Of a stretch of 55,672 nt of DNA, positions 44,037-52,364 are shown piece after piece. The position numbers and the translations under genes are program-made. How positions within the stretch are numbered: position 1 is the stretch's first letter; every line of letters begins with the position of its first letter. The stretch is from Spirochaetales bacterium (lineage in GTDB: Bacteria; Spirochaetota; Leptospiria; Leptospirales; Leptonemataceae): NCBI GenBank assembly GCA_024233935.1, contig JACKOY010000026.1, forward strand, positions 1 to 55,672, in the 5' to 3' direction. A model generated the notes under the pieces. It did not search any database and had not been told where the DNA came from. It saw nothing but the letters and a program-made list of their open reading frames with translations.

Positions 44037-45224
44037 TTAGATTCTCAGAAGCGAAGCACGGGCTACAGAATCGCCGAAGCGATCGCGCAACTGATCCAGC
44101 ACGGTATCGTATTTTTCGTTCCGTGCTCGGACCCCGCTACCGGCGGACGAGAACAGATCGAGCTGCCGCGGAGACCGCATACTGCCATTGTCCAGGTTCG
44201 AAAGGCCGATTCCCAACAGGCGCACGGCTTTGCCCTGCCTGTCGAAGGCGCGAAAGAGCTCCAGAGCCGCGGCGTGGATTGTTGCAGTGCCGTTCGTATG
44301 CTCTGAAAGCGTTGAGGAGCGAGTAAACGTCTCAAAACCGGTGAGGCGGATTTTGAGAGTCACTGTGCGTCCGCTTACGGCTTCGTGACGCATCCGTCGT
44401 CCCAGGTCGTCCGCCAGACCCAACAGGGCCCATTCCAGGCGGTCCGGATCGTCGATGTCCTTTTCGAAGGTGCGTTCTTCGCTGATGCTACGGCGGGTCC
44501 ATTCGGGCATGACGGGTCGGTCGTCCAGCCCAAGCGCCAGCCTCCTGAGTTCCGGACCGCGCGGTCCCAACTTTTGTTCAAGCCAGTGATCTTCCCGGGC
44601 CGCGAGTTCGCCCACGCGCCTGAGACCAATCGACTCCAGGCGGGCAGCCATGCGCGGGCCGATGCCCCATAGTTTGCGCAGGGGCAATGGAGAAAGGAAC
44701 GCAGCTCCGCCCCCCGGGGCGATGACGGTCAGCCCGCTGGGTTTGCCGGCTTCCGACGCGATCTTTGCCAGGTATTTGCAATCGGCGATGCCGGCGCTGG
44801 CGGTCAGCCCGGTTTGTTCAAAAATGCTCTTTCGAATCGACCGACCGATGTCTTCAGGAGAACCGAGCAGACGTTCGCACCCCGTGACGTCCAGGTAGGC
44901 TTCATCAATGCTCACCGGCTCAACAAGCGGCGAATAGCTCCGCAACAATTCCATGATCTGCGACGACACGAAGGTATAGCGCTCAAAGCGTGGGCGCACA
45001 TAAACTCCATGCGGGCATAGGCGCCAGGCCTTTGAGATGGGCATCGCCGAATGAATGCCGAACGATCGCGCTTCGTAACTTGCGGCTGCAACCACCCCGC
45101 GCCCGCGCCCGCGGCGCGGGTCGGCGCCAACGATGACCGGTTTTCCTTGAAACTCCTGGTTGTCACGTTGCTCGATGGCCGCAAAAAAAGCGTCCATATC
45201 CACATGGACGATGGTCCGACTCAT
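44037..45224 (-). CDS. dinB: DNA polymerase IV (Y family)
   Basis: From ATG 45224 the 395-residue protein begins RTIVHVDMDAFFAAIEQRD, then has SYEARSFGIHSAMP, the catalytic SIDEAYLDVT, helix-hairpin-helix LWGIGPRMAARLESIG, and a little-finger domain. The tail RQLDLFSSA is a beta-clamp-binding peptide of the QLxLF kind. An open extension back to 45485 lies inside the neighbouring gene and is not DinB. Its ATG overlaps the stop of the radical SAM gene (ATGA), which suggests coupled translation. Confidence 0.96.
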   Translation of the reverse strand: MSRTIVHVDMDAFFAAIEQRDNQEFQGKPVIVGADPRRGRGRGVVAAASYEARSFGIHSAMPISKAWRLCPHGVYVRPRFERYTFVSSQIMELLRSYSPLVEPVSIDEAYLDVTGCERLLGSPEDIGRSIRKSIFEQTGLTASAGIADCKYLAKIASEAGKPSGLTVIAPGGGAAFLSPLPLRKLWGIGPRMAARLESIGLRRVGELAAREDHWLEQKLGPRGPELRRLALGLDDRPVMPEWTRRSISEERTFEKDIDDPDRLEWALLGLADDLGRRMRHEAVSGRTVTLKIRLTGFETFTRSSTLSEHTNGTATIHAAALELFRAFDRQGKAVRLLGIGLSNLDNGSMRSPRQLDLFSSAGSGVRARNEKYDTVLDQLRDRFGDSVARASLLRI

Positions 45225-46339
45225 CGTGCTGCCCCGGTGCCCGCAAAGAGATCGGGTTGCAAAGCCGCAGCGGCCCGAAACAATCCTGTTTCGAGCGGTC
45301 CGGTTTTCTTGTTCAGGCCGTGAGCGATCGCCGCCCGCGAAAAGCGCTGCGCGATGAGGTCGGCATAGGCGCCTTCGCCGCGCATACGGTAGCCGAAACG
45401 TGGGTCGTTTTCTTTGCCGGAACGGGTCGTTCGGATGAGATGCAGGATGCGTCCCGCCTTTTGGGGGAAATGGCGTTCCAGCCAATCCCGAAAGAGTTCG
45501 CGCACTTCGTGGGGCAGGCGCAGCAAAACAAATCCCGCCGAACGAGCGCCCGCCCTGGCCACGGCCGCAAGAACACGTTCGATCTCGGGATCGTTCAGGG
45601 CTGGTATAATGGGGGCCATGAGCACACTAACCGGCACGCCCGCCTCGTTCAGGCCACGGATGGCCTCGAGGCGCCGTGCGGGACCGGAAGCGCGGGGTTC
45701 CAGACGTCGGCTGAGCCCCGAATCGAGCGAGGTCACCGAAACCGTTACCTGAAGGAGACCTGCGGCGGCCAGCTGGGTCAGCAAATCCCGATCGCGTAGA
45801 ATCAGTGCCGACTTGGTAATTAAGGCTACCGGGTGCTGAAACTCCAGCATGACCTGAAGCAGCGCCCGGGTGCTTTGTTCGCGACGTTCAATGGGTTGGT
45901 AGGGATCGGTATTGGCGCCGATTACGATGGTTTCGGGTTTGTAGCGCTTGCGCCGAAACTCTTTGCGCAACAGCGCGGCCGCGTTCTCTTTAATGAAGAT
46001 TTCGCGTTCGAAATCCAGACCGGGCGAAAGATCGACGTAGGCGTGGGACGGTCTTGCATAACAATAGATACAGCCGTGCTCGCAACCCCGGTACGGATTG
46101 ATGGAACGATCGAAGCCAACGTCGGGTGACTGGTTGCGCGTAACAATGCTGCGGGATTTCTCACGGTGAAATCGGGTCTGAGGCGCACTTTGGTGCTCCT
46201 GGTCGGCCTCCCATTCGGTCCCTTCATCGAAGAACTGTTCGGTGGCCAGACTCAGGTAACGACCACTCGGATTGAGCCCCGATCCTCGGCCGCCCCGTAG
46301 ATCACCCAGCACTCTCCCGGAACCCTGCCCGACGCCCAT
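45221..46339 (-). CDS. Radical SAM protein of the PA0069/Rv2578c type
   Basis: From ATG 46339 the 372-residue protein carries RGGRGSGLNPSGRY near the N terminus. The iron-sulphur motif C86, C90 and C93 in GCEHGCIYCYARPSHAY follows, then ETIVIGANTDPYQPIE, the layout of the PA0069 family, remotely related to spore photoproduct lyase. GTG 46408 is an alternative start with a less typical N terminus. The function of the family is not established. Coupling to dinB suggests a link to DNA damage. Confidence 0.85.
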   Translation of the reverse strand: MGVGQGSGRVLGDLRGGRGSGLNPSGRYLSLATEQFFDEGTEWEADQEHQSAPQTRFHREKSRSIVTRNQSPDVGFDRSINPYRGCEHGCIYCYARPSHAYVDLSPGLDFEREIFIKENAAALLRKEFRRKRYKPETIVIGANTDPYQPIERREQSTRALLQVMLEFQHPVALITKSALILRDRDLLTQLAAAGLLQVTVSVTSLDSGLSRRLEPRASGPARRLEAIRGLNEAGVPVSVLMAPIIPALNDPEIERVLAAVARAGARSAGFVLLRLPHEVRELFRDWLERHFPQKAGRILHLIRTTRSGKENDPRFGYRMRGEGAYADLIAQRFSRAAIAHGLNKKTGPLETGLFRAAAALQPDLFAGTGAAR

Positions 46340-46432
46340 GCCAGCATTCTGCACCGGCGTGCTATTCAGGCAATCAAAAATTACGCCGTCATGCGTATAG
46401 TTATGCACGGCGGGCCGGACGACAGCGCGACC

Positions 46433-46680
46433 GAGGCAGTTGCCTCAGCGCGTAAAACGGGTCGATGGCGTGCCCCAGCATTCGGGACCGGGGCAGTTGC
46501 CTTAGGGCGCAAACAGGTCGATGGCGTTGCCCCCGCATTCCGTGTCGGAGGCAGTTGCCTCAGGGCGCAAACAGGTCGATGGCGTTGCCCCCGCATTCCG
46601 CGGCGGAGGCAGTTGCCTCAGCGCGTAAAACCGGTCGATGGCGTTGGCCCCCGCATTCAGGACGGGGGCAGTTGCCTCAG
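46433..46680. repeat. 58-bp tandem repeat array with internal palindromes
   Basis: The gene-free stretch 46340-46676 holds four full units and a fifth, truncated one. Copies of GCAGTTGCC start at 46436, 46493, 46551, 46609 and 46668, i.e. every 57-59 bp. Each unit begins with the hairpin GAGGCAGTTGCCTC (imperfect in some copies) and contains GGTCGATGGCGT and CCCGCATTC-like segments. The inner two copies resemble each other (GCAAACAGGTCG), and the outer two share GCGTAAAAC. The array reaches the stop codon of the HIT gene. Because unit length changes by one base, it is not coding. No promoter or terminator was recognised here. Confidence 0.9.
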
Positions 46681-47021
46681 CCCGGCGGCCACTGAAAGAT
46701 GCGGCCGCCGAGGATGTGCAGGTGCAGATGAAAGACGGTCTGACCGGCTTCAACGCCATCGTTCATGACGAGCCGGTAGCGCCCGCCGATTCCCAGCTGT
46801 TCGGCGATTTTGGGGGCACACATCATCAGATGCCCCAGCAACGCGCGGTCCGCTTCCGTCGCGTCTGACAGCTGCGGCAAAGGCTTGCGCGGAACCAAAA
46901 GCACGTGCACCGGGGCCTGCGGGTTCACGTCCCGAAAGGCCAGGCAGTGTTCGTCCTCGTAGACGATATCGGCCGGTGCCTGTCCGGCGATGATTTTCGC
47001 AAAGATAGTAGGTCCTGACAC
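46677..47021 (-). CDS. HIT family protein (HinT-like)
   Basis: The 114-residue protein has FAKIIAGQAPADIVYEDEHCLAFRDVNPQAPVHVLLVPR and the catalytic HLHLHILGG. It probably hydrolyses nucleoside phosphoramidates. The start is GTG 47021, chosen for the strong SD 7 bp upstream. The open frame continues to 47279 but that part is shadow of pcm. The stop TGA lies in the last copy of the repeat array. Confidence 0.93.
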   Translation of the reverse strand: MSGPTIFAKIIAGQAPADIVYEDEHCLAFRDVNPQAPVHVLLVPRKPLPQLSDATEADRALLGHLMMCAPKIAEQLGIGGRYRLVMNDGVEAGQTVFHLHLHILGGRIFQWPPG

Positions 47022-47028
47022 AGCCTGG

Positions 47029-47035
47029 CTCCTTT
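47029..47035 (-). promoter_or_regulatory. Strong Shine-Dalgarno of the HIT gene
   Basis: AAAGGAG on the minus strand, 7 bases before the GTG at 47021; decides the start of a frame that is otherwise open upstream. Confidence 0.7.
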
Positions 47036-47047
47036 TTTGATGAAGGC

Positions 47048-47806
47048 TCAATGAGTTCGTTCGGCTTCGCCCGTCATGGGAACAAAGCGCACCGGCAGAA
47101 TTCGTTCGTGGCGAAAATCTGAATCGGAAACGCGTCGAATGCGCACCAACTCCTGTTGGTGATCGCCGACCGGGATGACCAACACGCCGCCCACCCGCAG
47201 CTGTTCGAGGAGCGGCGGTGGCACCTCGCTCGGCGCCGCCGCCACCAGTATCGCGTCGAAGGGCGCCGCCTCGGCCCAACCGGAGAAGCCGTCACCGCAG
47301 CGGATGTCGATGTTGGAGTAACCCATCTGGCTCAGGTCGGCCCGGGCCCGCGCGCAGAGTTCCGGAACGATCTCGATGCTGTATATATGGGCCGCCAGTT
47401 CTGCGAGTACCGCGGTCTGATAGCCACAACCCGTCCCGATCTCGAGGACCTTCTCGTGCCCCTGCAGCCCCAGCAATTCGGTCATGAGGGCCACAATGTA
47501 CGGCTGCGATATCGTTTGCTCGTAACCGATTGGCAGGGGTCCATCGTGGTAGGCCTCGCTGCGGTACGCTTCGGGTACAAAACGATGGCGGGGTACGCTT
47601 CGCATGGCCTCCAGCACCCGCTCGCCCCGAACGCCGCGGCCTTCGATTTGCTGGCGTACCATTCGTTGCCGGGCGCGCGCGAAACCATGGTCGTCTGCGG
47701 TCAATAGATCACTCCGGGAATTCTCACAGGTCGCCCATGTCGCCACCAAAAACCCCAGCAGACAGGCTCTGAGAATCTCATAGCCACTGTATTTCCGAAA
47801 GCGCAT
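47048..47806 (-). CDS. pcm: Protein-L-isoaspartate O-methyltransferase
   Basis: Pcm methylates isoaspartyl residues with SAM to start their repair. The catalytic part has RMVRQQIEGRGVRGERVLEAMRSVPRHRFVP, IGYEQTISQPYIVALMTELL, VLEIGTGCGYQTAVLAEL and FDAILVAAAPSEVP. From ATG 47806 (252 residues) a hydrophobic segment and WATCEN precede it, as if it were a secreted or lipidated form. A TTG at 47704, with GGAG 7 bases upstream, would give a normal cytosolic enzyme. I cannot decide between these starts. Confidence 0.9.
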   Translation of the reverse strand: MRFRKYSGYEILRACLLGFLVATWATCENSRSDLLTADDHGFARARQRMVRQQIEGRGVRGERVLEAMRSVPRHRFVPEAYRSEAYHDGPLPIGYEQTISQPYIVALMTELLGLQGHEKVLEIGTGCGYQTAVLAELAAHIYSIEIVPELCARARADLSQMGYSNIDIRCGDGFSGWAEAAPFDAILVAAAPSEVPPPLLEQLRVGGVLVIPVGDHQQELVRIRRVSDSDFRHERILPVRFVPMTGEAERTH

Positions 47807-47947
47807 CTCAAACGGGACTCCGGGCGAACCCCATGACTTTCGCACGTTGTCGGGCGCACGTCAAGCCAAGTGCAGGCCTACGGATCGATGTGTGCAATGT
47901 GTTAGAGCAGGCGACGATGGCCGGACAGTTTGCTAAGCTATCCTTTA

Positions 47948-48931
47948 ATGTTGCGGCAGTTTCTGGACCAGATACTTGACCGAAGCGTGGTCGGGAGCTA
48001 CACCCGGGCCGGCTTCAGCATGCGCAGCCGCTGGTTCAAAGAACTACCGCACGACGCCCTGGACGGTAAGAACGTGGTCGTTACCGGCGCGACCTCGGGC
48101 ATTGGCCGCGCGGCGGCCCTGGCGCTTGCGCGACTGAAGGCCCGGCTGATTCTGGTCGGGCGCGATCAAGGTCGGGGTGAAGAAACCTGCGATCTGGCCC
48201 GGGAACAAGGCGCCCCGGCCAGCTTTCTTTCCTGCGACCTGAGCGAGCCGGACGCGGTTTTGGACCTCGCGAAGCGAATTACAAACGAAACCGATCGCAT
48301 CGACGTTTTGATCAACAACGCCGGCCTGATGGCCGATGAGCGGGTTCTGGATTCGCGTGGCCTTGAGATGACCTTTGCCGTCAATACTCTGGCGGGATTT
48401 GTACTCACGGCCGCGCTATCGTCCCGTTTCGAAGATAGCCGCGTGATTAACGTCAGCTCCGGGGGCGCCTATCTGAGTGATGCCGCAATCGACGATCTTC
48501 AATACGAGACCGGTGTGTTTGACGGAGTGAGGGCCTACGCACGGACGAAACGGCAGCAAATACTTTTGAGCGCACTCTGGGCCCGCGCCCTGAAAGACCG
48601 GGCGCGCGTGTTTTCCATGCACCCCGGCTGGGTGGACACGCCGGCCGTGCGCAACGCACTGCCGCGCTTCCATAAGTTTACGGGACCGCTCCTGCGTTCG
48701 CCGGCCGAAGGCGCGGATACCATGGTCTGGCTCAGCGCAACCTCCGGCGAACTGCAATCGGGTGCGTTTTACTGTGATCGCGAGGCGCGGCCGACGCATC
48801 GCGTCGGCTGGACCAAAAGCAGCGCCGCCGATTTGCGCCGACTCTGGCTTAGCTGCGAGCGACTCGGAGGTGTTCAGCCGGAACATAGACCGCGAGATGA
48901 GGACTTTGAAGCGGTTACCAGAATGGAGTAA
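47948..48931 (+). CDS. Short-chain dehydrogenase/reductase
   Basis: The 327-residue protein has the NAD(P) motif VVTGATSGIGRA, NNAG, the Ser in INVSSGG and the catalytic YARTK. The N-terminal extension of about 40 residues and the C-terminal tail make it DHRS12-like. The oxidised substrate is unknown. The start is ATG 47948, preceded by an in-frame TTG at 47930. It diverges from pcm and converges on the carbonic anhydrase gene. Confidence 0.88.
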   Translation: MLRQFLDQILDRSVVGSYTRAGFSMRSRWFKELPHDALDGKNVVVTGATSGIGRAAALALARLKARLILVGRDQGRGEETCDLAREQGAPASFLSCDLSEPDAVLDLAKRITNETDRIDVLINNAGLMADERVLDSRGLEMTFAVNTLAGFVLTAALSSRFEDSRVINVSSGGAYLSDAAIDDLQYETGVFDGVRAYARTKRQQILLSALWARALKDRARVFSMHPGWVDTPAVRNALPRFHKFTGPLLRSPAEGADTMVWLSATSGELQSGAFYCDREARPTHRVGWTKSSAADLRRLWLSCERLGGVQPEHRPRDEDFEAVTRME

Positions 48932-48986
48932 GGCACGGGTGGCGTGAAACATCTGTGGAATCTGGCACCGCTTTCTGGCAAGTGAA

Positions 48987-49748
48987 TCAGGGCGTGTCAT
49001 CCTCGATAAGCGTACGTCCATTCAGCGGTTGCAGCGGACGATTGTTGTGTCCGAAAAGTGAGCGCAGTTTTTGAAGCTGGCCCGCCGACAACTCTACGGG
49101 TCTTGCAAGCAAAAGCCATTGGACTCCTTCGGAGCAGGGCGGTGTTGTCAGCGACCCGTTGTAGCGCACGGTGGTTTGCTCCGACGGCAAAAAATCGCTC
49201 GCGTTCACCGTAATACCGGCATTCCGAGCATCCGCTTCTTGTTCCGGCAGATTGTCGACAAAAGGCGCCAGGGCAGGATTCTCGGCCCCTTCGGTGATCA
49301 GAAGCCCGACCACGGCGAGGCCACCCCCGGTGTTTCGGTGCACAATGTGCAATTCGGCCGGAAACAGCCGACCGTCGATAGCGTGCTCGCTCGGTGCATG
49401 GTAGTGAAACTGCAGCACATCGTAGCGCACCCCGTCTAGCTCCATGTAGCTACCCGGGTCATAGTTCACCTGAACCGTGTGCCCGTTGTTCAGGATGTTC
49501 AACGCACTCGATTGATAGTGGAAGGCGATATTCGCCAGGTCTTCCGGTTGAGGGTTGGAAACATCAATCGGTGATTGGCGTTGACCTGATCCACAGGTGG
49601 CGAACGAGGGGTCCAGCTGCGCCCAGCTCTCCGGTCCTTCCGCCCCTGCGTACGACCAGTGTGGTGCATCCTGCTCGTGGCCTCCGCAATATGCGATTAG
49701 CGGAAGCAGGAGACCTGCAAGGCCGGCCACAGAGATCCTTTTCATCAT
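48987..49748 (-). CDS. Alpha-type carbonic anhydrase, probable lipoprotein
   Basis: The 253-residue protein starts at MMKRISVAGL, with a hydrophobic segment ending LIAYCGG, a loose lipobox (Cys21). Zinc ligands H115 and H117 lie in LQFHYHAPSEH, and H134 in AELHIVH. SPIDVS and TTPPCSEGV complete the alpha-CA family. It interconverts CO2 and bicarbonate outside the inner membrane. An upstream extension to 49889 has no family features. It is divergent from a membrane cyclase gene; the gap is 139 bp. Confidence 0.94.
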   Translation of the reverse strand: MMKRISVAGLAGLLLPLIAYCGGHEQDAPHWSYAGAEGPESWAQLDPSFATCGSGQRQSPIDVSNPQPEDLANIAFHYQSSALNILNNGHTVQVNYDPGSYMELDGVRYDVLQFHYHAPSEHAIDGRLFPAELHIVHRNTGGGLAVVGLLITEGAENPALAPFVDNLPEQEADARNAGITVNASDFLPSEQTTVRYNGSLTTPPCSEGVQWLLLARPVELSAGQLQKLRSLFGHNNRPLQPLNGRTLIEDDTP

Positions 49749-49887
49749 GAACCATGGATACGGCACGTCGACCGGGCCGGCAACGATTTCCCGAACGCTC
49801 CCGGGTTCTTTCATTGGTCGTCTGGTCACCGAAGGCAAGAAGTCCGAACCTGTTTGATTTTCCTGTCGGTCTTTGCCAGGATGCTCC

Positions 49888-50928
49888 ATGGCTCACCGTT
49901 TCTGGCGCAACCTCCAATACGTCGTCCTGTTCACGATTCTGGGGGCCGTCCTGGGCGTGCTTGTCGCCTACAGCCAGGTTGGACAAACCGCGGCCGCGCG
50001 TGAATGGATTCGTGATGGAGCAACGGACGGCCTCTTGATCGGACTGCTTGTCGCTTCGTACGTATTTTTCTTCGAACGCTGGCTGCTGAAGAGTTTCTTG
50101 CGTCGCTTCCAGTTCGTGGCCCTGGTCGCCTACAACTCTGTTGCTTATGTAGTTCTGATTTTCATCGGACGCACGATCGGTCGCTTTGTCACCGGAACTT
50201 ACGACGATGCGGCTTCGATTTTGGAGGATCGATGGTTGTTCGATTCTTTGCTGTGGGCCTTTGTCGCAGTCGTGCCCGTGAATTTCGTCCTAAAGATCAT
50301 CGATCTCATCGGCGCGCGGGAGCTGGCCCGATTTTTGTCAGGCCGTTACCATCAACCGCGCGTCGAGCGTCGCGTATTCTGCTTTATGGACCTGGTTGGC
50401 TCAACCGGCATCGCCGAGCGTATCGGCGATATTCTTTATCTCGCCTTCGTTGATCAGTTTTTGCATGACATTACCGAGGCTGTGCTTGCGAGCCGCGGGG
50501 AAGTGCACAAGTACGTTGGAGACGAAGTCATCTTGAGCTGGCCCGCCAGACGCATTGAAAGCGTGCCTGCGCCGCTCATTTTCCTGAAAGATGTTCGACT
50601 GCGGCTTTTACAAGAAGAGTCCAACTATCGCGAACGTTTTGACGCCCTGCCGGAATTTCGGGCCGGCCTGCACATTGGCGAAGTGGTCGCCGGCGAGATG
50701 GGCGACCTCCGAAAGGAGATTGTGTATTTGGGCGATCTCATGAATACGACCGCCCGTCTGGTTGAGGCCTGCAAAGAGGCCGGTTCGAATGTTGTGATTT
50801 CGGATGAGCTCTTGAGCAGGCTCAGCCTCCCCCCGGGCATGAGTGCCAGGCCGCTGGGCTCTCTTGCCCTTCGCGGGCGTCAGAGCGAACTGGTGCTCCA
50901 CGCGTTGTCCCTGTCGGAGACCGGATAG
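49888..50928 (+). CDS. Membrane class III adenylate/guanylate cyclase
   Basis: The 346-residue protein has about four hydrophobic segments (residues 12-30, 47-64, 80-98 and 120-140) and then a class III catalytic domain. The metal Asp168 is in FCFMDLVGSTG and Asp212 in HKYVGDEV. YLGDLMNTTARLVEACK carries the Asn and Arg of the active site. A single cyclase domain acts as a homodimer in the cytoplasm to make cAMP (or cGMP). Substrate-specifying residues are not fully clear from reading alone. The start is ATG 49888. Confidence 0.88.
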   Translation: MAHRFWRNLQYVVLFTILGAVLGVLVAYSQVGQTAAAREWIRDGATDGLLIGLLVASYVFFFERWLLKSFLRRFQFVALVAYNSVAYVVLIFIGRTIGRFVTGTYDDAASILEDRWLFDSLLWAFVAVVPVNFVLKIIDLIGARELARFLSGRYHQPRVERRVFCFMDLVGSTGIAERIGDILYLAFVDQFLHDITEAVLASRGEVHKYVGDEVILSWPARRIESVPAPLIFLKDVRLRLLQEESNYRERFDALPEFRAGLHIGEVVAGEMGDLRKEIVYLGDLMNTTARLVEACKEAGSNVVISDELLSRLSLPPGMSARPLGSLALRGRQSELVLHALSLSETG

Positions 50929-50971
50929 CTGTTTCGCTTGCCGCCCTTGTGGCCCGGGTGCGAGTCGCTGT

Positions 50972-51676
50972 ATGGCGGGTCCCGGATTTTTTCGAACCCT
51001 GGGTCGGGTGTACGGGCACAGCAGCCTGCTCGAATGGCGCAGTCCCGTCGGATTGATTTCGAGCCTGCTGTTTGCGATCATCATGGGCACGGTATACCAC
51101 TTTGCCATGCATGAGCGGGCCTTTGACCTTCTGGCCAACGTGAACGGCGTCATGCTTGCTACGCTGTTCTTCGGCAGCACGATTCTGGCGGCGCGCAGCT
51201 CTCAGGGTGAGTCCGAGGGTGGCGCCCTCCGCGCCGTGCTGATGGCGCCCTGCGATCCTTCTGGATATTACCTGGGCCGCGTCCTGTCACTCTGGCAGAT
51301 TCAGTTGTTTCTGGTGTTGATATACATTCCTCTTTTTGGGACCCTGCTTCGCGGTGGGCCGGAGTTCGAATGGCAGCGTTACACGATCACGTTTTTCGTG
51401 CTGGGCCTATCGGCCCTCAGCCTTTCCGCGCTAGGCGTTCTTTTGGGGCACATCTCCAGGCGCAATCGACTGCGGGACCTCTTGATTCCATTGATTATGT
51501 TGCCGACTGCTCTTCCGGTCTTGATGGCGGCGGCCCGGATTCTCCAGGTGCTCGGGCCCGGAACGAATATTGAAAGCACTTTGAACCTGCCGCGCCTGCT
51601 TGCTTTGCTTGCGCCCGCGGCCCTGTACTGCAGCCTTGGCTCGATGCTCTATCACGTGCTCACGGCTGATGAGTGA
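50972..51676 (+). CDS. ccmB: Haem exporter protein CcmB
   Basis: The 234-residue membrane protein has six hydrophobic segments and a CcmB-like course: SPVGLISSLLFAII, the LFFGSTILAARSSQGESEGGALRAVLMAPCDPSGYYLGR region and PLIMLPTALPVLM. CcmB pairs with an ATPase CcmA in cytochrome c maturation; no ccmA lies here. The start is ATG 50972; the open frame back to 50843 belongs to the cyclase gene. The 3' end overlaps ccmC by 8 bp. Confidence 0.85.
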   Translation: MAGPGFFRTLGRVYGHSSLLEWRSPVGLISSLLFAIIMGTVYHFAMHERAFDLLANVNGVMLATLFFGSTILAARSSQGESEGGALRAVLMAPCDPSGYYLGRVLSLWQIQLFLVLIYIPLFGTLLRGGPEFEWQRYTITFFVLGLSALSLSALGVLLGHISRRNRLRDLLIPLIMLPTALPVLMAAARILQVLGPGTNIESTLNLPRLLALLAPAALYCSLGSMLYHVLTADE

Positions 51677-52364
51677 TTTTAAAAAACAGAACTGGTCTTT
51701 CCTGCTCGATATCGCACTTGTGGGCGGCGCCTTCGGCGTCGTTCCGATTGTGCTGGTTGCCCTGACCTATCCCGCGCCGCTACTCGAACAGGGGCAGGCC
51801 CACCGGATTTTTTATTTGCACGTGCCCGTGGCCTGGGTCGCGCTGTATGCGCCCTTGCTGGCGGCGGTTTGTGGTTTGTTGTATTTGTTTTTGCGCACCG
51901 AGGCCTTCGATGTTTGGTGTCATGCGAACGTGCGGCTGGCCCTGTTGTTTTCGATCGGTGTAATCATTTCCGGCATGCTCTGGGCTTCGACCGAGTGGGC
52001 CCGCGGCGTTTACTGGAACTGGGCCGATCAGCGGTTGACATCGTTTTTCGTGTTGTTTTTGATTCTGTGTGGTTATTTTCTGGTGCGCTATCTGACTGAC
52101 GATCCGTCCCGGCGGGCTACCTACGGCGCCTTCATGGCCATACTGGCGGCCGCGGCTTCGGTTTTGAGTTGGTTTGTCATTCGTATTTCCGAACCGGTTG
52201 CGCATCCAACGCCGGTAATCGGCGATATGTCGCCGCGCATTGGCCAGACCTTCTGGCTGGGAGTGCTTGCCTTTCATCTCTTGTTTCTTGCGATGCTACG
52301 GCTGGCTGTGCGCCAGGAATGGTTGCGGCGTGCGCGGGAAGCCCTTTCCGGGAGTAAAATTTGA
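51669..52364 (+). CDS. ccmC: Haem chaperone protein CcmC
   Basis: CcmC presents haem to CcmE. The 231-residue protein has six transmembrane segments, IFYLHVPVAWVALYAPLL with His at the expected place, and the WWD-type block WARGVYWNWADQRLTSFF (variant of WGTWWxWDxRLT). A second His lies in the VAHPTPV loop. It starts at ATG 51669, overlapping ccmB, and its TGA overlaps the TTG of the next gene. Confidence 0.9.
   Translation: MSDFKKQNWSFLLDIALVGGAFGVVPIVLVALTYPAPLLEQGQAHRIFYLHVPVAWVALYAPLLAAVCGLLYLFLRTEAFDVWCHANVRLALLFSIGVIISGMLWASTEWARGVYWNWADQRLTSFFVLFLILCGYFLVRYLTDDPSRRATYGAFMAILAAAASVLSWFVIRISEPVAHPTPVIGDMSPRIGQTFWLGVLAFHLLFLAMLRLAVRQEWLRRAREALSGSKI

Noticed and set aside
45225..45485. 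Long N-terminal extension of DinB
   Set aside because: It is out of frame inside the radical SAM gene and the family starts at MSRTIVHVDMD; only the open frame continues.
46433..46680. CRISPR array
   Set aside because: Units are similar throughout, with no variable spacers of constant size and no cas genes; it is a simple tandem repeat.
47022..47279. Longer form of the HIT protein
   Set aside because: It is the antisense/offset shadow of pcm; the strong SD before GTG 47021 gives the usual HIT length.
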